Source: Phycisphaerales bacterium UBA3190 (GTDB lineage: Bacteria > Planctomycetota > Phycisphaerae > Phycisphaerales > UBA1924). From it: DNA of 29,584 bases. Position numbers and translations under genes: made by a program. This document shows, one piece after another, positions 8,995-16,125 of this stretch. The notes below the pieces were generated by a model. The model saw only the letters and a list, made by a program, of their open reading frames with translations, had not been told where the DNA came from and searched no databases. Position 1 is the stretch's first letter. Each line of letters opens with the position of its first letter. The stretch is taken from positions 78,503 through 108,086 of the forward strand of contig DEXG01000017.1 in assembly GCA_002364005.1 (NCBI GenBank). Reading direction: 5' to 3'.

Positions 8995-9023
8995 CGGCAC
9001 TTTGCCGACAAGACATTCTTGTC
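8995..9023. promoter_or_regulatory. Two adjacent hairpins/dyads in the pstS leader
   Basis: CGGCA-CTT-TGCCG (8995-9007) and GACAAGA-CAT-TCTTGTC (9007-9023) are perfect inverted repeats of 5 and 7 bp with three-base centres. They stand directly upstream of the pstS ribosome-binding site (8981-8986). They could be mRNA stem-loops affecting pstS stability or translation, or the 17-base dyad could be an operator. Confidence 0.4.
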
Positions 9024-9040
9024 TTCAGGAAACATCATTC

Positions 9041-9079
9041 ACCTTCGCCTTAACAAATCACGCTTGAGAAAGCGAAGGT
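9041..9079. promoter_or_regulatory. Inverted repeat with linked second repeat upstream of pstS
   Basis: ACCTTCGC (9041-9048) recurs inverted as GCGAAGGT (9072-9079). A second word, CTTAAC (9049-9054), recurs inverted as GTTAAG (9083-9088), but the two words keep the same relative direction rather than mirroring. The result is two divergent composite half-sites. This arrangement in the pstS upstream region is a candidate regulator-binding site, though it does not match the enterobacterial Pho box. Confidence 0.3.
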
Positions 9080-9144
9080 TGTGTTAAGACCTCGCCAACG
9101 CGACGCAGTAAACGCTAATCCGCTTGCTGAAAAAGACTTACAAA

Positions 9145-9161
9145 CCACCCCCGCAAGGTGG
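9145..9161 (-). terminator. Weak terminator after the glutathione-peroxidase-family gene
   Basis: On the minus strand CCACC and GGTGG form a 5-bp stem with a seven-base loop, followed by TTTGTAAGTCTTTTT. It lies 15 bases past the peroxidase stop. Stem and T-tract are both modest. Confidence 0.35.
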
Positions 9162-9176
9162 CGATCTGACAAGGTT

Positions 9177-9809
9177 TTATGAATCTGAGTCGATCAGGCC
9201 CTCGATCGCCTCGACCAGCTCTTTATTATCGGGCACAGTGCGTGGGCCGAATCGTGCGACGACTTCGCCCTCGCGGTTCACAAGAAACTTGTCAAAGTTC
9301 CAAGTCGGCTCCCCCCCCACCGGTTCGGGCTGAGCGGCGAGCTGCTGATAGAGCGGGTGGGCGTCTTTGCCCTTGACGCTGATCTTGGCCATCATCGGGA
9401 ATGTCACATCGTATGTCCCCGTGCAGAACTCCAGAATCTCCTTGTTCGTGCCCGGCTCCTGCCCCATGAAGTTGTTCGCGGGGAACCCGATGATCACGAA
9501 CCCCTCGTCCTTGTGGGCGAGATAGAGCTTCTCCAGTCCCTCGTACTGCGGAGTCAGCCCGCACTTGCTCGCGGTATTCACCATGAGGATGACCTTGCCC
9601 TTGAACGATTCGAGCTTCACGGGATCGCCATCGATCGAATCCATCTGGTAATCGAGCACATACTTGGACACGGGCTTCTTCTCCTTGCCGGGCTCGGTCG
9701 TCGCGACCGGGTCGCCCGTGTTCGTGTTGGTATTGGACGCCCAGGCCGGGACGAACAGCAGGAGCATCGCCACAGCGGCGCAGTTTTTGAGGAAACAGAT
9801 GCGGTTCAT
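9177..9809 (-). CDS. Exported glutathione peroxidase-family (probably thioredoxin-type) peroxidase
   Basis: Thiol peroxidase of the GPx family, expected to reduce hydroperoxides outside the cytoplasm. 210 residues from ATG 9809, with AAGGGA upstream; longer in-frame starts would run through the opposite-strand QueD-like gene. An N-terminal signal peptide ends near AWA (residues 22-24), followed by a short Asn-Thr/Pro-rich linker. The peroxidatic Cys is C83 in NTASKCG, and W170-N171 complete most of the active site. C129 in the EILEFC segment sits where the resolving Cys of thioredoxin-dependent GPx proteins is found. The usual PCNQF motif reads PANNF here (111-114), so its Cys and Gln are both replaced; variants of this kind are known in the family. 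Confidence 0.9.
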   Translation of the reverse strand: MNRICFLKNCAAVAMLLLFVPAWASNTNTNTGDPVATTEPGKEKKPVSKYVLDYQMDSIDGDPVKLESFKGKVILMVNTASKCGLTPQYEGLEKLYLAHKDEGFVIIGFPANNFMGQEPGTNKEILEFCTGTYDVTFPMMAKISVKGKDAHPLYQQLAAQPEPVGGEPTWNFDKFLVNREGEVVARFGPRTVPDNKELVEAIEGLIDSDS

Positions 9810-9847
9810 GATCAATCCCTTGTTCTTGTGATGCGGGCGTACACTTG

Positions 9848-9853
9848 AGTATA
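9848..9853 (-). promoter_or_regulatory. Candidate -10 element of the peroxidase gene
   Basis: TATACT on the minus strand matches the -10 consensus at 5 of 6 positions. It would place the start about 30 bases before the peroxidase ATG. It is part of an imperfect 16-base dyad (9839-9854) in the 48-base divergent gap shared with the QueD-like gene. No convincing -35 is seen. Confidence 0.35.
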
Positions 9854-9857
9854 CACC

Positions 9858-10679
9858 ATGCCCCAGATCCCCCTGCCCATCGAACTGAGCCGTACCACGA
9901 GGATTTCGATCAATCCCGATGGCTCGATGCAGGGCGAGAACAGCTTCGCCGCCAAACCGTCCCCAAGCGGGCTGGCGCGTCACTACGAGATCACTCTGGG
10001 CGTGCGTGGCATCCCCGACCCCGTCACCGGCTACCTGATCGGGATCCAGGACCTCGACGCGATCGTGCGGGGTCCGCTCTACCAGATCATCGCCAAGCAA
10101 TGCCAGCTCGACCCCACCGTCGAGCCCGGGACCATGCTCCCCCAGCTCTGGTCGAGTGCCCAATCGAGCGTCAAGCACGAGATGGCCCTGCTGCGTTGGA
10201 CGCTCTCGCCGTACTATTGCATTGAGATGAACGCAGCAAGCCACAACCAGAACGCCGTGCAGATCCGGCAGCGCTTCGAGTTCGCCGCCGCCCACCGACT
10301 CCACGCACCGGAACTGAGCGATGAGGAAAACGCCCGGTTCTTCGGCAAGTGCAACAACCCCAGCGGGCACGGGCACAACTACCGCATCGAACCATGCGTC
10401 CAAATCGACTGCGATGGGCTCAAACAAGTCAACGCCCAGTTGGCGATCCAGGACGCGGTCAATCGCGTGCTGCTCGACCAGCTCGACCACAAGTTCCTCA
10501 ACACCGATTGCGATTGGTTCAACCAGAGCAAGGGCGGGCTGATCCCTTCGGTCGAGAACATCGCCCGCGTCTGCTACGAGCAGCTGGCCCCCGCGATCGA
10601 ACAGATCGGGCACAGCGCCCACCTGGTCAGTCTCACCGCTTGGGAGACTGAAAAAACCTCGGCGATCTACCCCGCCTGA
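9858..10679 (+). CDS. queD: Tandem 6-carboxytetrahydropterin synthase (QueD/PTPS family)
   Basis: QueD converts 7,8-dihydroneopterin triphosphate to 6-carboxytetrahydropterin in the preQ0/queuosine pathway. 273 residues, about twice the usual ~120, made of two PTPS-like halves. The C-terminal half keeps the key residues: zinc ligands H146, H171 and H173 (AAAHRLH and HGHNY), catalytic C165, D210-H211 (LDHKFLN) and a Glu in TAWETEK near 264. The N-terminal half (about 8-120) follows the same fold pattern but lost the metal site: the HGHNY equivalent reads LARHY near residues 40-44. The start is the ATG at 9858; the ATG-proximal gap to the divergent peroxidase is only 48 bases. It is followed after 35 bases by a glycosyltransferase gene. 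A related pterin synthase role cannot be excluded. Confidence 0.82.
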   Translation: MPQIPLPIELSRTTRISINPDGSMQGENSFAAKPSPSGLARHYEITLGVRGIPDPVTGYLIGIQDLDAIVRGPLYQIIAKQCQLDPTVEPGTMLPQLWSSAQSSVKHEMALLRWTLSPYYCIEMNAASHNQNAVQIRQRFEFAAAHRLHAPELSDEENARFFGKCNNPSGHGHNYRIEPCVQIDCDGLKQVNAQLAIQDAVNRVLLDQLDHKFLNTDCDWFNQSKGGLIPSVENIARVCYEQLAPAIEQIGHSAHLVSLTAWETEKTSAIYPA

Positions 10680-10714
10680 GCCGACATCGCACACTCCGCA
10701 CCCAACAATCGGGT

Positions 10715-11788
10715 GTGAGTGATCCCCAACGCATCCTGCTGATCCGACCCAGCGCCCTTGGCGATGTCTGCAGAAGCGTCTGCGTGCTCGCAGCGATCCG
10801 CAAACGCTACCCGAACGCTCAGATCGATTGGCTCGTGCAGAACTCCTTCACCCAGGCCATCGAGCACCACCCGGCGCTCAACCGGGCCATCCCCTTTGAT
10901 CGCAAGACCTTCGGCACCCAGTGCAAGAAGTTCCGCTTCGGCCCGGTGCTCAAATGGCTCAAGGCACTCAAGAAATCCAAGTACGACCTCGTCATCGACG
11001 CCCAGGGCTTGGCCCGCTCCGGCTTCTTCGCCTGGTCAACCCGCGCACCGATCCGGGCGGGCTACCGGGATGCCCAGGAGCTGGCCTGGCTCTTCCTGAC
11101 CGATCGGGTTGAGGCACCACGCGAGCTGCACACCGTCGATCGCATGCTCAAGCTCGCTGACTCAATCGGGGCCCCGATCGACCCGCCGGACATGCGCCTC
11201 TACGCCGGACAGGACGAGCTCTCTCAGGTCATCATGGAATACCCCGATCGCTACGCGGTCGTGGCCCCCACTTCACGCTGGGCGGGCAAGTGCTGGCCCA
11301 TCGAGCGGTTCACCGAGCTGGCCCAACGACTCGCCCAGCACCAATCGCTCGACCGCGTCATCATCGTGGGCGGCCCTGGCGAACGCCTCCAGTGCGCCCC
11401 GCTGCTGGAGATGGCCGAGGACCACCCAAAGATCACCGACCGGGTGGGCTCGACGAGCATCGCCCAGCTGATGGCCATCATCTCCAGAGCCAAGCTCGTC
11501 GTCGCCAACGATTCGGCGGCCCTGCACATGGGCGTTGGGTTCAACCGACCGATGGTCGCCCTGCTGGGCCCGACCGAACCGTCGCTCGTCGGCCCCTACA
11601 AGCGCGACGCCGATGTGATCCGCCACGCCCAGCCCGATGATGACTTCGACTTCAAGAAGCCCGAAAGCGTCGAGATGATGGAACGCATCACCATCGACGA
11701 GGTGTACGAGGCCTGCGATGCACGCCTGCAGGCCCCCACCGTCACGATCCACAAAAAAAACCGGCCAGACGGCCGGTTGAGTGTTTGA
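10715..11788 (+). CDS. Family 9 glycosyltransferase (heptosyltransferase-like)
   Basis: GT9 enzymes transfer heptose or related sugars to lipopolysaccharide core or other cell-surface glycans at the cytoplasmic side. 357 residues with GTG at 10715. The N-terminal domain opens with RILLIRPSALGDV, the typical GT9 start, and DLVIDAQGLARSG follows near residue 92. The C-terminal nucleotide-sugar half has APTSRWAGKCWP near residue 187, VIIVGGPGE near 225, and NDSAALHMGVGFNRP with LLGPTEP near 266-290. The acceptor sugar cannot be told from sequence. The last nine or so codons (KNRPDGRLSV) are encoded inside the transcription terminator of the convergent serC gene. It may share a transcript with the QueD-like gene upstream, with no functional link evident. 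Confidence 0.88.
   Translation: MSDPQRILLIRPSALGDVCRSVCVLAAIRKRYPNAQIDWLVQNSFTQAIEHHPALNRAIPFDRKTFGTQCKKFRFGPVLKWLKALKKSKYDLVIDAQGLARSGFFAWSTRAPIRAGYRDAQELAWLFLTDRVEAPRELHTVDRMLKLADSIGAPIDPPDMRLYAGQDELSQVIMEYPDRYAVVAPTSRWAGKCWPIERFTELAQRLAQHQSLDRVIIVGGPGERLQCAPLLEMAEDHPKITDRVGSTSIAQLMAIISRAKLVVANDSAALHMGVGFNRPMVALLGPTEPSLVGPYKRDADVIRHAQPDDDFDFKKPESVEMMERITIDEVYEACDARLQAPTVTIHKKNRPDGRLSV
11753..11778 (-). terminator. Rho-independent terminator of serC, overlapping the glycosyltransferase 3' end
   Basis: AACCGGCC-AGAC-GGCCGGTT forms a perfect 8-bp GC-rich stem with a four-base loop (11759-11778). On the minus strand it runs straight into eight T residues (11753-11760). It stands 23 bases past the serC stop. 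On the plus strand there is no T-run, so it acts mainly for serC. Confidence 0.88.
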
Positions 11789-11801
11789 GCTTTGAGATCG
11801 G

Positions 11802-12902
11802 TCAGGCGGTCGCGCCCGCGTGCTCGTGGGCGAACGCCTTCATGAACTCGACCAGCGCCACGCAACCCTCACGCGGGAACGCGTTGTAGATCGATGCACG
11901 CATGCCACCGATCGAGCGATGACCCGCGAGCGTGGTCAACCCCTTGGCTTCCGCCTGCTGGATGAACAATGCATCAAGCTCCTCGTTGGGGCACTTGAAG
12001 GTGATGTTCATGTCCGAACGGTCTTCCTTGGCCGCGTGAGGCGTGAAGAAGTCCTGGCTGTCGATGAAGTCGTAGATCAGCGCCGCCTTCTCACGGTTGT
12101 ACTCGGCCATCGCCGTCAGCCCGCCCTGGGCCTTGATCCAATCGAAGACCTGACCCATGAGGTACACGCCGAAGGTGTTGGGCGTGTTGTACCGCCCTTC
12201 TTTCTTCGCCATGAGATCGAACTGCATCATCTTCGGCAGCTCGCGCACCGGGTTCTCGATGATGCTCTTCTTGGCGATGAGCAGTGTCGTGCCCGATGGG
12301 CCCAGATTCTTCTGGGCACCGGCGTACACGAGCCCGAACTTTGAAAAGTCCATCGGACGCGAGTAGATGTTGCTGCTCATGTCCGCGACCAGGAACGCAT
12401 CACCCGGTGTTGCGGGCTCATCTTTGAACTCGGTGCCCATGATGGTGTTGTTGCTGGTGAACTGCACATACACCGGGTTGTCCGAGTACTGGACCTGGTC
12501 GCCCTTGGGGATGTAGCTGTAGTTCTTGTCTTTCGACGAGCCGCAGATATGCACCGTGCCGTAGTGATGCACCTCGTTGATCGAGTCGTTGGCCCACTTG
12601 CCGGTCTGGAAGTAGTCCGCCGTGCGATCGCTAGGCAGGAAGTTGGCAGGCACCATGTAGCACTGGCTGGTCGCCCCGCCCTGCATCCAGAAGATCGCCA
12701 TGTCATCGGGGATGTTGCCAACCTCGCGGCAGCTCGCCTCGGTCTGTTCGGTGACCTTGTCGAAATACTTGTTCCGGTGCGAGTGCTCCAGGATCCCGAT
12801 GCCCGAGTCCATGTGGTTCCACAGGTCCTTCTGGGCTTGCTTGATCACCGACTCGGGCAGGCACGCCGGCCCGGCGGAGAAGTTGTACACGCGTTCACTC
12901 AT
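11802..12902 (-). CDS. serC: Phosphoserine aminotransferase
   Basis: PLP enzyme converting 3-phosphohydroxypyruvate and glutamate to phosphoserine and 2-oxoglutarate (serine biosynthesis; related step in pyridoxine synthesis in some bacteria). 366 residues, normal family length. YNFSAGPACLP at residues 6-16 is the classic N-terminus, FWMQGGATSQ near 71-80 forms part of the cofactor pocket, DMSSNIYSRP near 174-183 precedes the PLP lysine K198 in GAQKNLGPSG, and HRSIGGMRASIYNAF near the C-terminus binds substrate. ATG 12902 has GAGGAG upstream; an in-frame extension to 12950 has no ribosome site. It follows serA on the same strand after 81 bases and ends at a strong terminator, so serA-serC is a likely operon. 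Confidence 0.96.
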   Translation of the reverse strand: MSERVYNFSAGPACLPESVIKQAQKDLWNHMDSGIGILEHSHRNKYFDKVTEQTEASCREVGNIPDDMAIFWMQGGATSQCYMVPANFLPSDRTADYFQTGKWANDSINEVHHYGTVHICGSSKDKNYSYIPKGDQVQYSDNPVYVQFTSNNTIMGTEFKDEPATPGDAFLVADMSSNIYSRPMDFSKFGLVYAGAQKNLGPSGTTLLIAKKSIIENPVRELPKMMQFDLMAKKEGRYNTPNTFGVYLMGQVFDWIKAQGGLTAMAEYNREKAALIYDFIDSQDFFTPHAAKEDRSDMNITFKCPNEELDALFIQQAEAKGLTTLAGHRSIGGMRASIYNAFPREGCVALVEFMKAFAHEHAGATA

Positions 12903-12983
12903 GCTGTGCTCCTCATCCCCTGCATGGGGTGGTATGTGACAATCAATCAATCTTACTCGCGCATGCTCACTGGCGCGTGGGCC

Positions 12984-14006
12984 TTAGGCGGTCTGAGGGA
13001 CCGAGCCGTTGAGATCCTTGGCGTTGACGATGTGCAAGGCCTCGCCCGATTCCATGAACTGGCCCACGATGCGAACGGTCTCCTCGCCCACCGCCAGCTG
13101 GGCCTGCTCGGTCGAGGCACCGACATGATGCGTCAGCGACACACCGGGGATCGTCGCGATCTCGGGCTGCCAGTCGGTGTCCTTGCTGCTGGGCTGGTCC
13201 TGATAGACATCGAGCCCGGCGCGGATGCCCTTGGTCTTGATCGCCTTGATCAGTTCCTTCTCGTCGACAATCTCACCACGCGAGGTGTTGACGAAGTAGG
13301 CCCCGTCCTTCATCGCCGCGAAGAAGCCCGGGCCGCAGAGTTCCTTGGTGTCGGGGGTCGCGGCGACATGCACCGACACGATGTCCGCTTCGCCCAGCTC
13401 GGCGCTGAGGGCCTCGCGGGTGTAAGGGATGAGCTTGATGCCCAGTGCCCGTGCGGTGTCCGCACGCAGCGAACGCGACTGGGCCGAGACCTTCATCCCG
13501 AAGGCCTGGGCCCGCTTGCACACCTCGGTGCCGATCGAGCCCATGCCCACGACGAGCAGTTTGCGTCCCTTGAGCCCCTTGGCCTTGGAGAACTCCTTCT
13601 TGTTCCAGTGTCCACCCGACAGTTCGGTGGTCTGCTGGGCGATCCGCCGGTCCAGGTTCAGGATGTGCCCGAACGCCAGCTCGGCCACCGCCACCGCGTT
13701 CATGCCCGGGCAGTTGCACACAGGCACGCCCTTGGCACCCGCGGCTGCGGTATCGATGTTGTCGTACCCCGCCCCGCCCCGGATGATCAGCTTGAGCGAA
13801 TCGACCCCGTTGATGACCTCGGCGGGCACCTTGGTCGAACGGACACACAGGACATGGGCCTCGGTCGCCTTGATCGCCGCGACCAGCGTGTCGGGCCCGA
13901 GATCGGCATCGACATGCACCTTGCAGCCAAGCGCTTCCAGCCCGGAGATGCACTCGGGATCGAACTTGTCGGCGACCAGAACATTGAGGATTTGATCAGC
14001 ACTCAT
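12984..14006 (-). CDS. serA: D-3-phosphoglycerate dehydrogenase, short form without ACT domain
   Basis: NAD-dependent oxidation of 3-phosphoglycerate to 3-phosphohydroxypyruvate, first step of serine synthesis. 340 residues: substrate-binding and Rossmann domains only, with no C-terminal ACT domain, so serine feedback through ACT is not expected. IIRGGAGYDNI at 74-84 and the dinucleotide motif GMGSIG at 154-159 are clear. The catalytic Arg is R243 (NTSRGEIVD) and the catalytic His is H294 (THHVGAS). The position of the usual catalytic Glu (DVFxxEP) reads Q271 in DVYQDQP. ATG 14006 has AGGAG seven bases upstream. Pairing with serC supports the phosphoglycerate assignment over other D-2-hydroxyacid dehydrogenases. 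Confidence 0.88.
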   Translation of the reverse strand: MSADQILNVLVADKFDPECISGLEALGCKVHVDADLGPDTLVAAIKATEAHVLCVRSTKVPAEVINGVDSLKLIIRGGAGYDNIDTAAAGAKGVPVCNCPGMNAVAVAELAFGHILNLDRRIAQQTTELSGGHWNKKEFSKAKGLKGRKLLVVGMGSIGTEVCKRAQAFGMKVSAQSRSLRADTARALGIKLIPYTREALSAELGEADIVSVHVAATPDTKELCGPGFFAAMKDGAYFVNTSRGEIVDEKELIKAIKTKGIRAGLDVYQDQPSSKDTDWQPEIATIPGVSLTHHVGASTEQAQLAVGEETVRIVGQFMESGEALHIVNAKDLNGSVPQTA

Positions 14007-14152
14007 GGGTGAACTCCTGCGTTGGGAGGGTCAATCTTCGATTCAATACCGAATCCTATCCCCCAAGCCGCGAAACCCAAACCGAGACACGGCGCAGAAC
14101 ACCAGAAACCCCACGAAAGCGGGTTCATTGACGCACCATTCATGAGATCCAA

Positions 14153-15148
14153 TCAGGGGCGGGGCTGACCGGTGCTGATCTCGCTGCCACCGAAGTCGAT
14201 GCCACGCAGGCCGCCCCGGGTCCAGCGGTAGTAACCGGGGTAACCCTCACTCGATGAAGAAGGCTTGACCAATGATGGCTCAGCATTCGTTGGATCACGC
14301 GGACGGAACCCCGGATTCGATTCGTCCGCGTCTCGAACGCTGACCGAGCCGTCAAAGAACAGGATCGGCTGACGGGCGTTGGGCTCGTTGTAGATCGTGT
14401 CGGCCAGCTCGGCATAATGACGATCGTAGGTATCGAACATGTACGCCTTGCCCGAGGTGAAACGCACCTCGGTGAACTTCCTGCTCTTGAGAAACAGCGG
14501 GTTCCGATCAAACTGCAGGTACGGGTTGTTATGCTGATCGAGCGGCTGCAACGAACCCACGGCCTGGTCAACCGAGTAAGTCACAACACTCGTCTCATAC
14601 GAGCTCTCAAACTTGCGATACAACTGGTTCGTCGCATACCCGCTGATTGGTGTCTCCGCACGCTCGACCTGCTCCTCATCTTCAGGGCACGCGGCCACCG
14701 GTTCTTCCAGATTCCCCGAGAGGTAGTCGAAAAAGACCATGTGCGAGAACCAGAGATTTGCATACCAGTTCCGGCTTCCGCTATCTCTCGGTATGTAAGG
14801 GTTTCCAGAGTAATCGCGAATGATGCTGACTGCTTGAAACTGAACCGACCGGCGTTCGTCCGTACCCGGGTCACGCAGATCGTTGTACTGTGTCTCGTAG
14901 TTCCCTGGCTTCCAGCTGTATGCCGGGATGGTGTCCCGGTAATCGCCGCCGTAGTTCATCGCGGCAGCGCCCATCGAACGCATGTTCACCTGGCACTTGA
15001 GCGTGCGGGCCGAACTCATCGCCCCGCCCAGCGCGGGCAGCAGGATCCCGATCAGCAGCGCAATGATCGCGATGACCACCAGCAGTTCGATGAGGGTGAA
15101 CCCATCGCGCCAGCGTCGTCCCCGCGTGTTGTTGAGGTGCTTGGTCAT
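14153..15148 (-). CDS. Type IV prepilin-like (pseudopilin) protein
   Basis: Protein with a class III signal for a prepilin peptidase. It is predicted to be an envelope pseudopilin; large families of these occur in planctomycetes and their roles are mostly unknown. 331 residues from ATG 15148. A basic leader (RGRRWRDG) is cut after G16, giving mature F17 and the conserved Glu at mature position 5 (E21), followed by a hydrophobic helix to about residue 38. The soluble part has two cysteines at most and a C-terminal ILFFDGSVSV segment near residue 280, resembling the FxDGxV ending seen in such proteins. A good extended -10 promoter stands just upstream. No pilus assembly genes are nearby. Confidence 0.85.
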   Translation of the reverse strand: MTKHLNNTRGRRWRDGFTLIELLVVIAIIALLIGILLPALGGAMSSARTLKCQVNMRSMGAAAMNYGGDYRDTIPAYSWKPGNYETQYNDLRDPGTDERRSVQFQAVSIIRDYSGNPYIPRDSGSRNWYANLWFSHMVFFDYLSGNLEEPVAACPEDEEQVERAETPISGYATNQLYRKFESSYETSVVTYSVDQAVGSLQPLDQHNNPYLQFDRNPLFLKSRKFTEVRFTSGKAYMFDTYDRHYAELADTIYNEPNARQPILFFDGSVSVRDADESNPGFRPRDPTNAEPSLVKPSSSSEGYPGYYRWTRGGLRGIDFGGSEISTGQPRP

Positions 15149-15184
15149 GGTAAAAAGATGCCGTTCGACAGAAGAACAACACTG

Positions 15185-15193
15185 AATATACCA
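15185..15193 (-). promoter_or_regulatory. Extended -10 promoter of the prepilin-like gene
   Basis: On the minus strand TGGTATATT matches the extended -10 form TGnTATAAT with one mismatch in the hexamer. It lies in the 47-base gap after the zinc-ribbon gene and would start transcription about 30 bases before ATG 15148. No clear -35 is seen, as is usual for extended -10 promoters. Confidence 0.45.
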
Positions 15194-15195
15194 GA

Positions 15196-16059
15196 CTATT
15201 CGCTCGCGACGGCGGGTGTCGATGCAGTTTCCGGGCTGTTTTCTGCCCCGCTCGCCCAATAGGCGTACGCCAGCGCCGCGATCGCGATGCACGAGGCGAT
15301 GATCATCACCGCCCAGGCGTGCTGGCGGTCGTTGTTTGCTCGGTTCCGCCATTGACGCACGAGGCGATTGGCATCATCGAGCATGCGCCGGGAGTCATCA
15401 TCCATCGCCCCGCTCTTGGCTGACGCGGACCCGTTCCCGCTGTGCATGGGCTCGGGGCTGGCGATGGCCGTCGATGCGATGTGCTGGTCGTGCTTCACAC
15501 TCGCCGGCTCGGCGTGCAATGCAAGGACCTCGGGAAGCCCCTGCCCGGGCAGCGGTCGGGCTGGACCGAGCCCAAGGTGCTGGCGATCGCGTTCGACCTC
15601 AAACGAGGCCTCGCAGCTGGGGCATGAGAACGCGTCGGGTTTGACCTGGGCCTGGCAGTTGTGGCAAACGCCCAGCTTGTGCGCCACCCCGGGCGTGTGC
15701 TTGGCGAGCATCCAGAACTGACGGGTGCTGGGGCCACGCAGGACCGCGTCGCCCGTGAGCACGCCCTGCTCGATCAATCGAGTGAGCGTCGCGTAGCTGC
15801 AACCGGGGCGAAAGGGCACGCGCTGGTCCCGAATCTCCCATGGTCCCATCTGGTTCTGGGTCGCCTGTCGGCTCAGCGGGTCGAATCGCCCGCCGCAATG
15901 CCCGCATCGCCCGGAATCGGGCGTCACCGACCCGCAATAGGGGCACACGATCGATCGGAGCTGGGGCGTGGGTGGCTCGCCGGCGATGGCTTGGGCCTGG
16001 GCCATGACCTGGGCTCGCACATCGTCCTGTTGGGTTTGTTCGGCTGGGGGCATCGTCAT
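15196..16059 (-). CDS. Double zinc-ribbon, GYF_2-like, single-pass membrane protein
   Basis: Not assigned a function. 287 residues if started at ATG 16059. Two four-cysteine zinc ribbons are visible: C39/C42/C52/C55 and C132/C135/C146/C149. Between them, residues ~74-128 read like a GYF_2/DUF4339 module (WEIRD, then TLTRLIEQGVLTGDAVL and FWMLAKHTPG). A low-complexity linker leads to a C-terminal membrane helix at about 248-268, with a short Glu/Ser/Pro tail. The body is therefore probably cytoplasmic and tail-anchored. An upstream in-frame ATG at 16110 would leave only 15 bases to the divergent gene, and the extra codons lack the strong G/C third-base bias seen downstream, so 16059 is preferred. 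Such modules often mediate protein contacts. Confidence 0.7.
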   Translation of the reverse strand: MTMPPAEQTQQDDVRAQVMAQAQAIAGEPPTPQLRSIVCPYCGSVTPDSGRCGHCGGRFDPLSRQATQNQMGPWEIRDQRVPFRPGCSYATLTRLIEQGVLTGDAVLRGPSTRQFWMLAKHTPGVAHKLGVCHNCQAQVKPDAFSCPSCEASFEVERDRQHLGLGPARPLPGQGLPEVLALHAEPASVKHDQHIASTAIASPEPMHSGNGSASAKSGAMDDDSRRMLDDANRLVRQWRNRANNDRQHAWAVMIIASCIAIAALAYAYWASGAENSPETASTPAVASE

Positions 16060-16091
16060 CTCAGTCTGATACGCATCTTTCGGGGTTCTGG

Positions 16092-16120
16092 TTGACCCGT
16101 TGGCTTGCATCGGCTCGAAT
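16092..16120 (+). promoter_or_regulatory. Candidate promoter of the foldase gene, placed for a leaderless transcript
   Basis: TTGACC (16092-16097) and TCGAAT (16115-16120) are spaced by exactly 17 bases and match the -35 and -10 consensus at 5/6 and 4/6. Only five bases separate the -10 from ATG 16126, so transcription would begin at or next to the start codon. No Shine-Dalgarno sequence precedes the gene. Confidence 0.45.
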
Positions 16121-16125
16121 GCACC

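Noticed and set aside
9177..10694. Single 505-codon minus-strand frame covering the peroxidase and the QueD-like gene
   Set aside because: Only the last 210 codons look like protein; the upstream part is antisense to the well-supported QueD-like gene.
12549..14012. 487-codon plus-strand frame
   Set aside because: Antisense to serA and serC, both with intact motifs; no protein-like features of its own.
14107..14125. Hairpin AACCC/GGGTT after the prepilin-like gene as a terminator
   Set aside because: Only 5 bp of stem and three T residues; too weak to call in GC-rich DNA.
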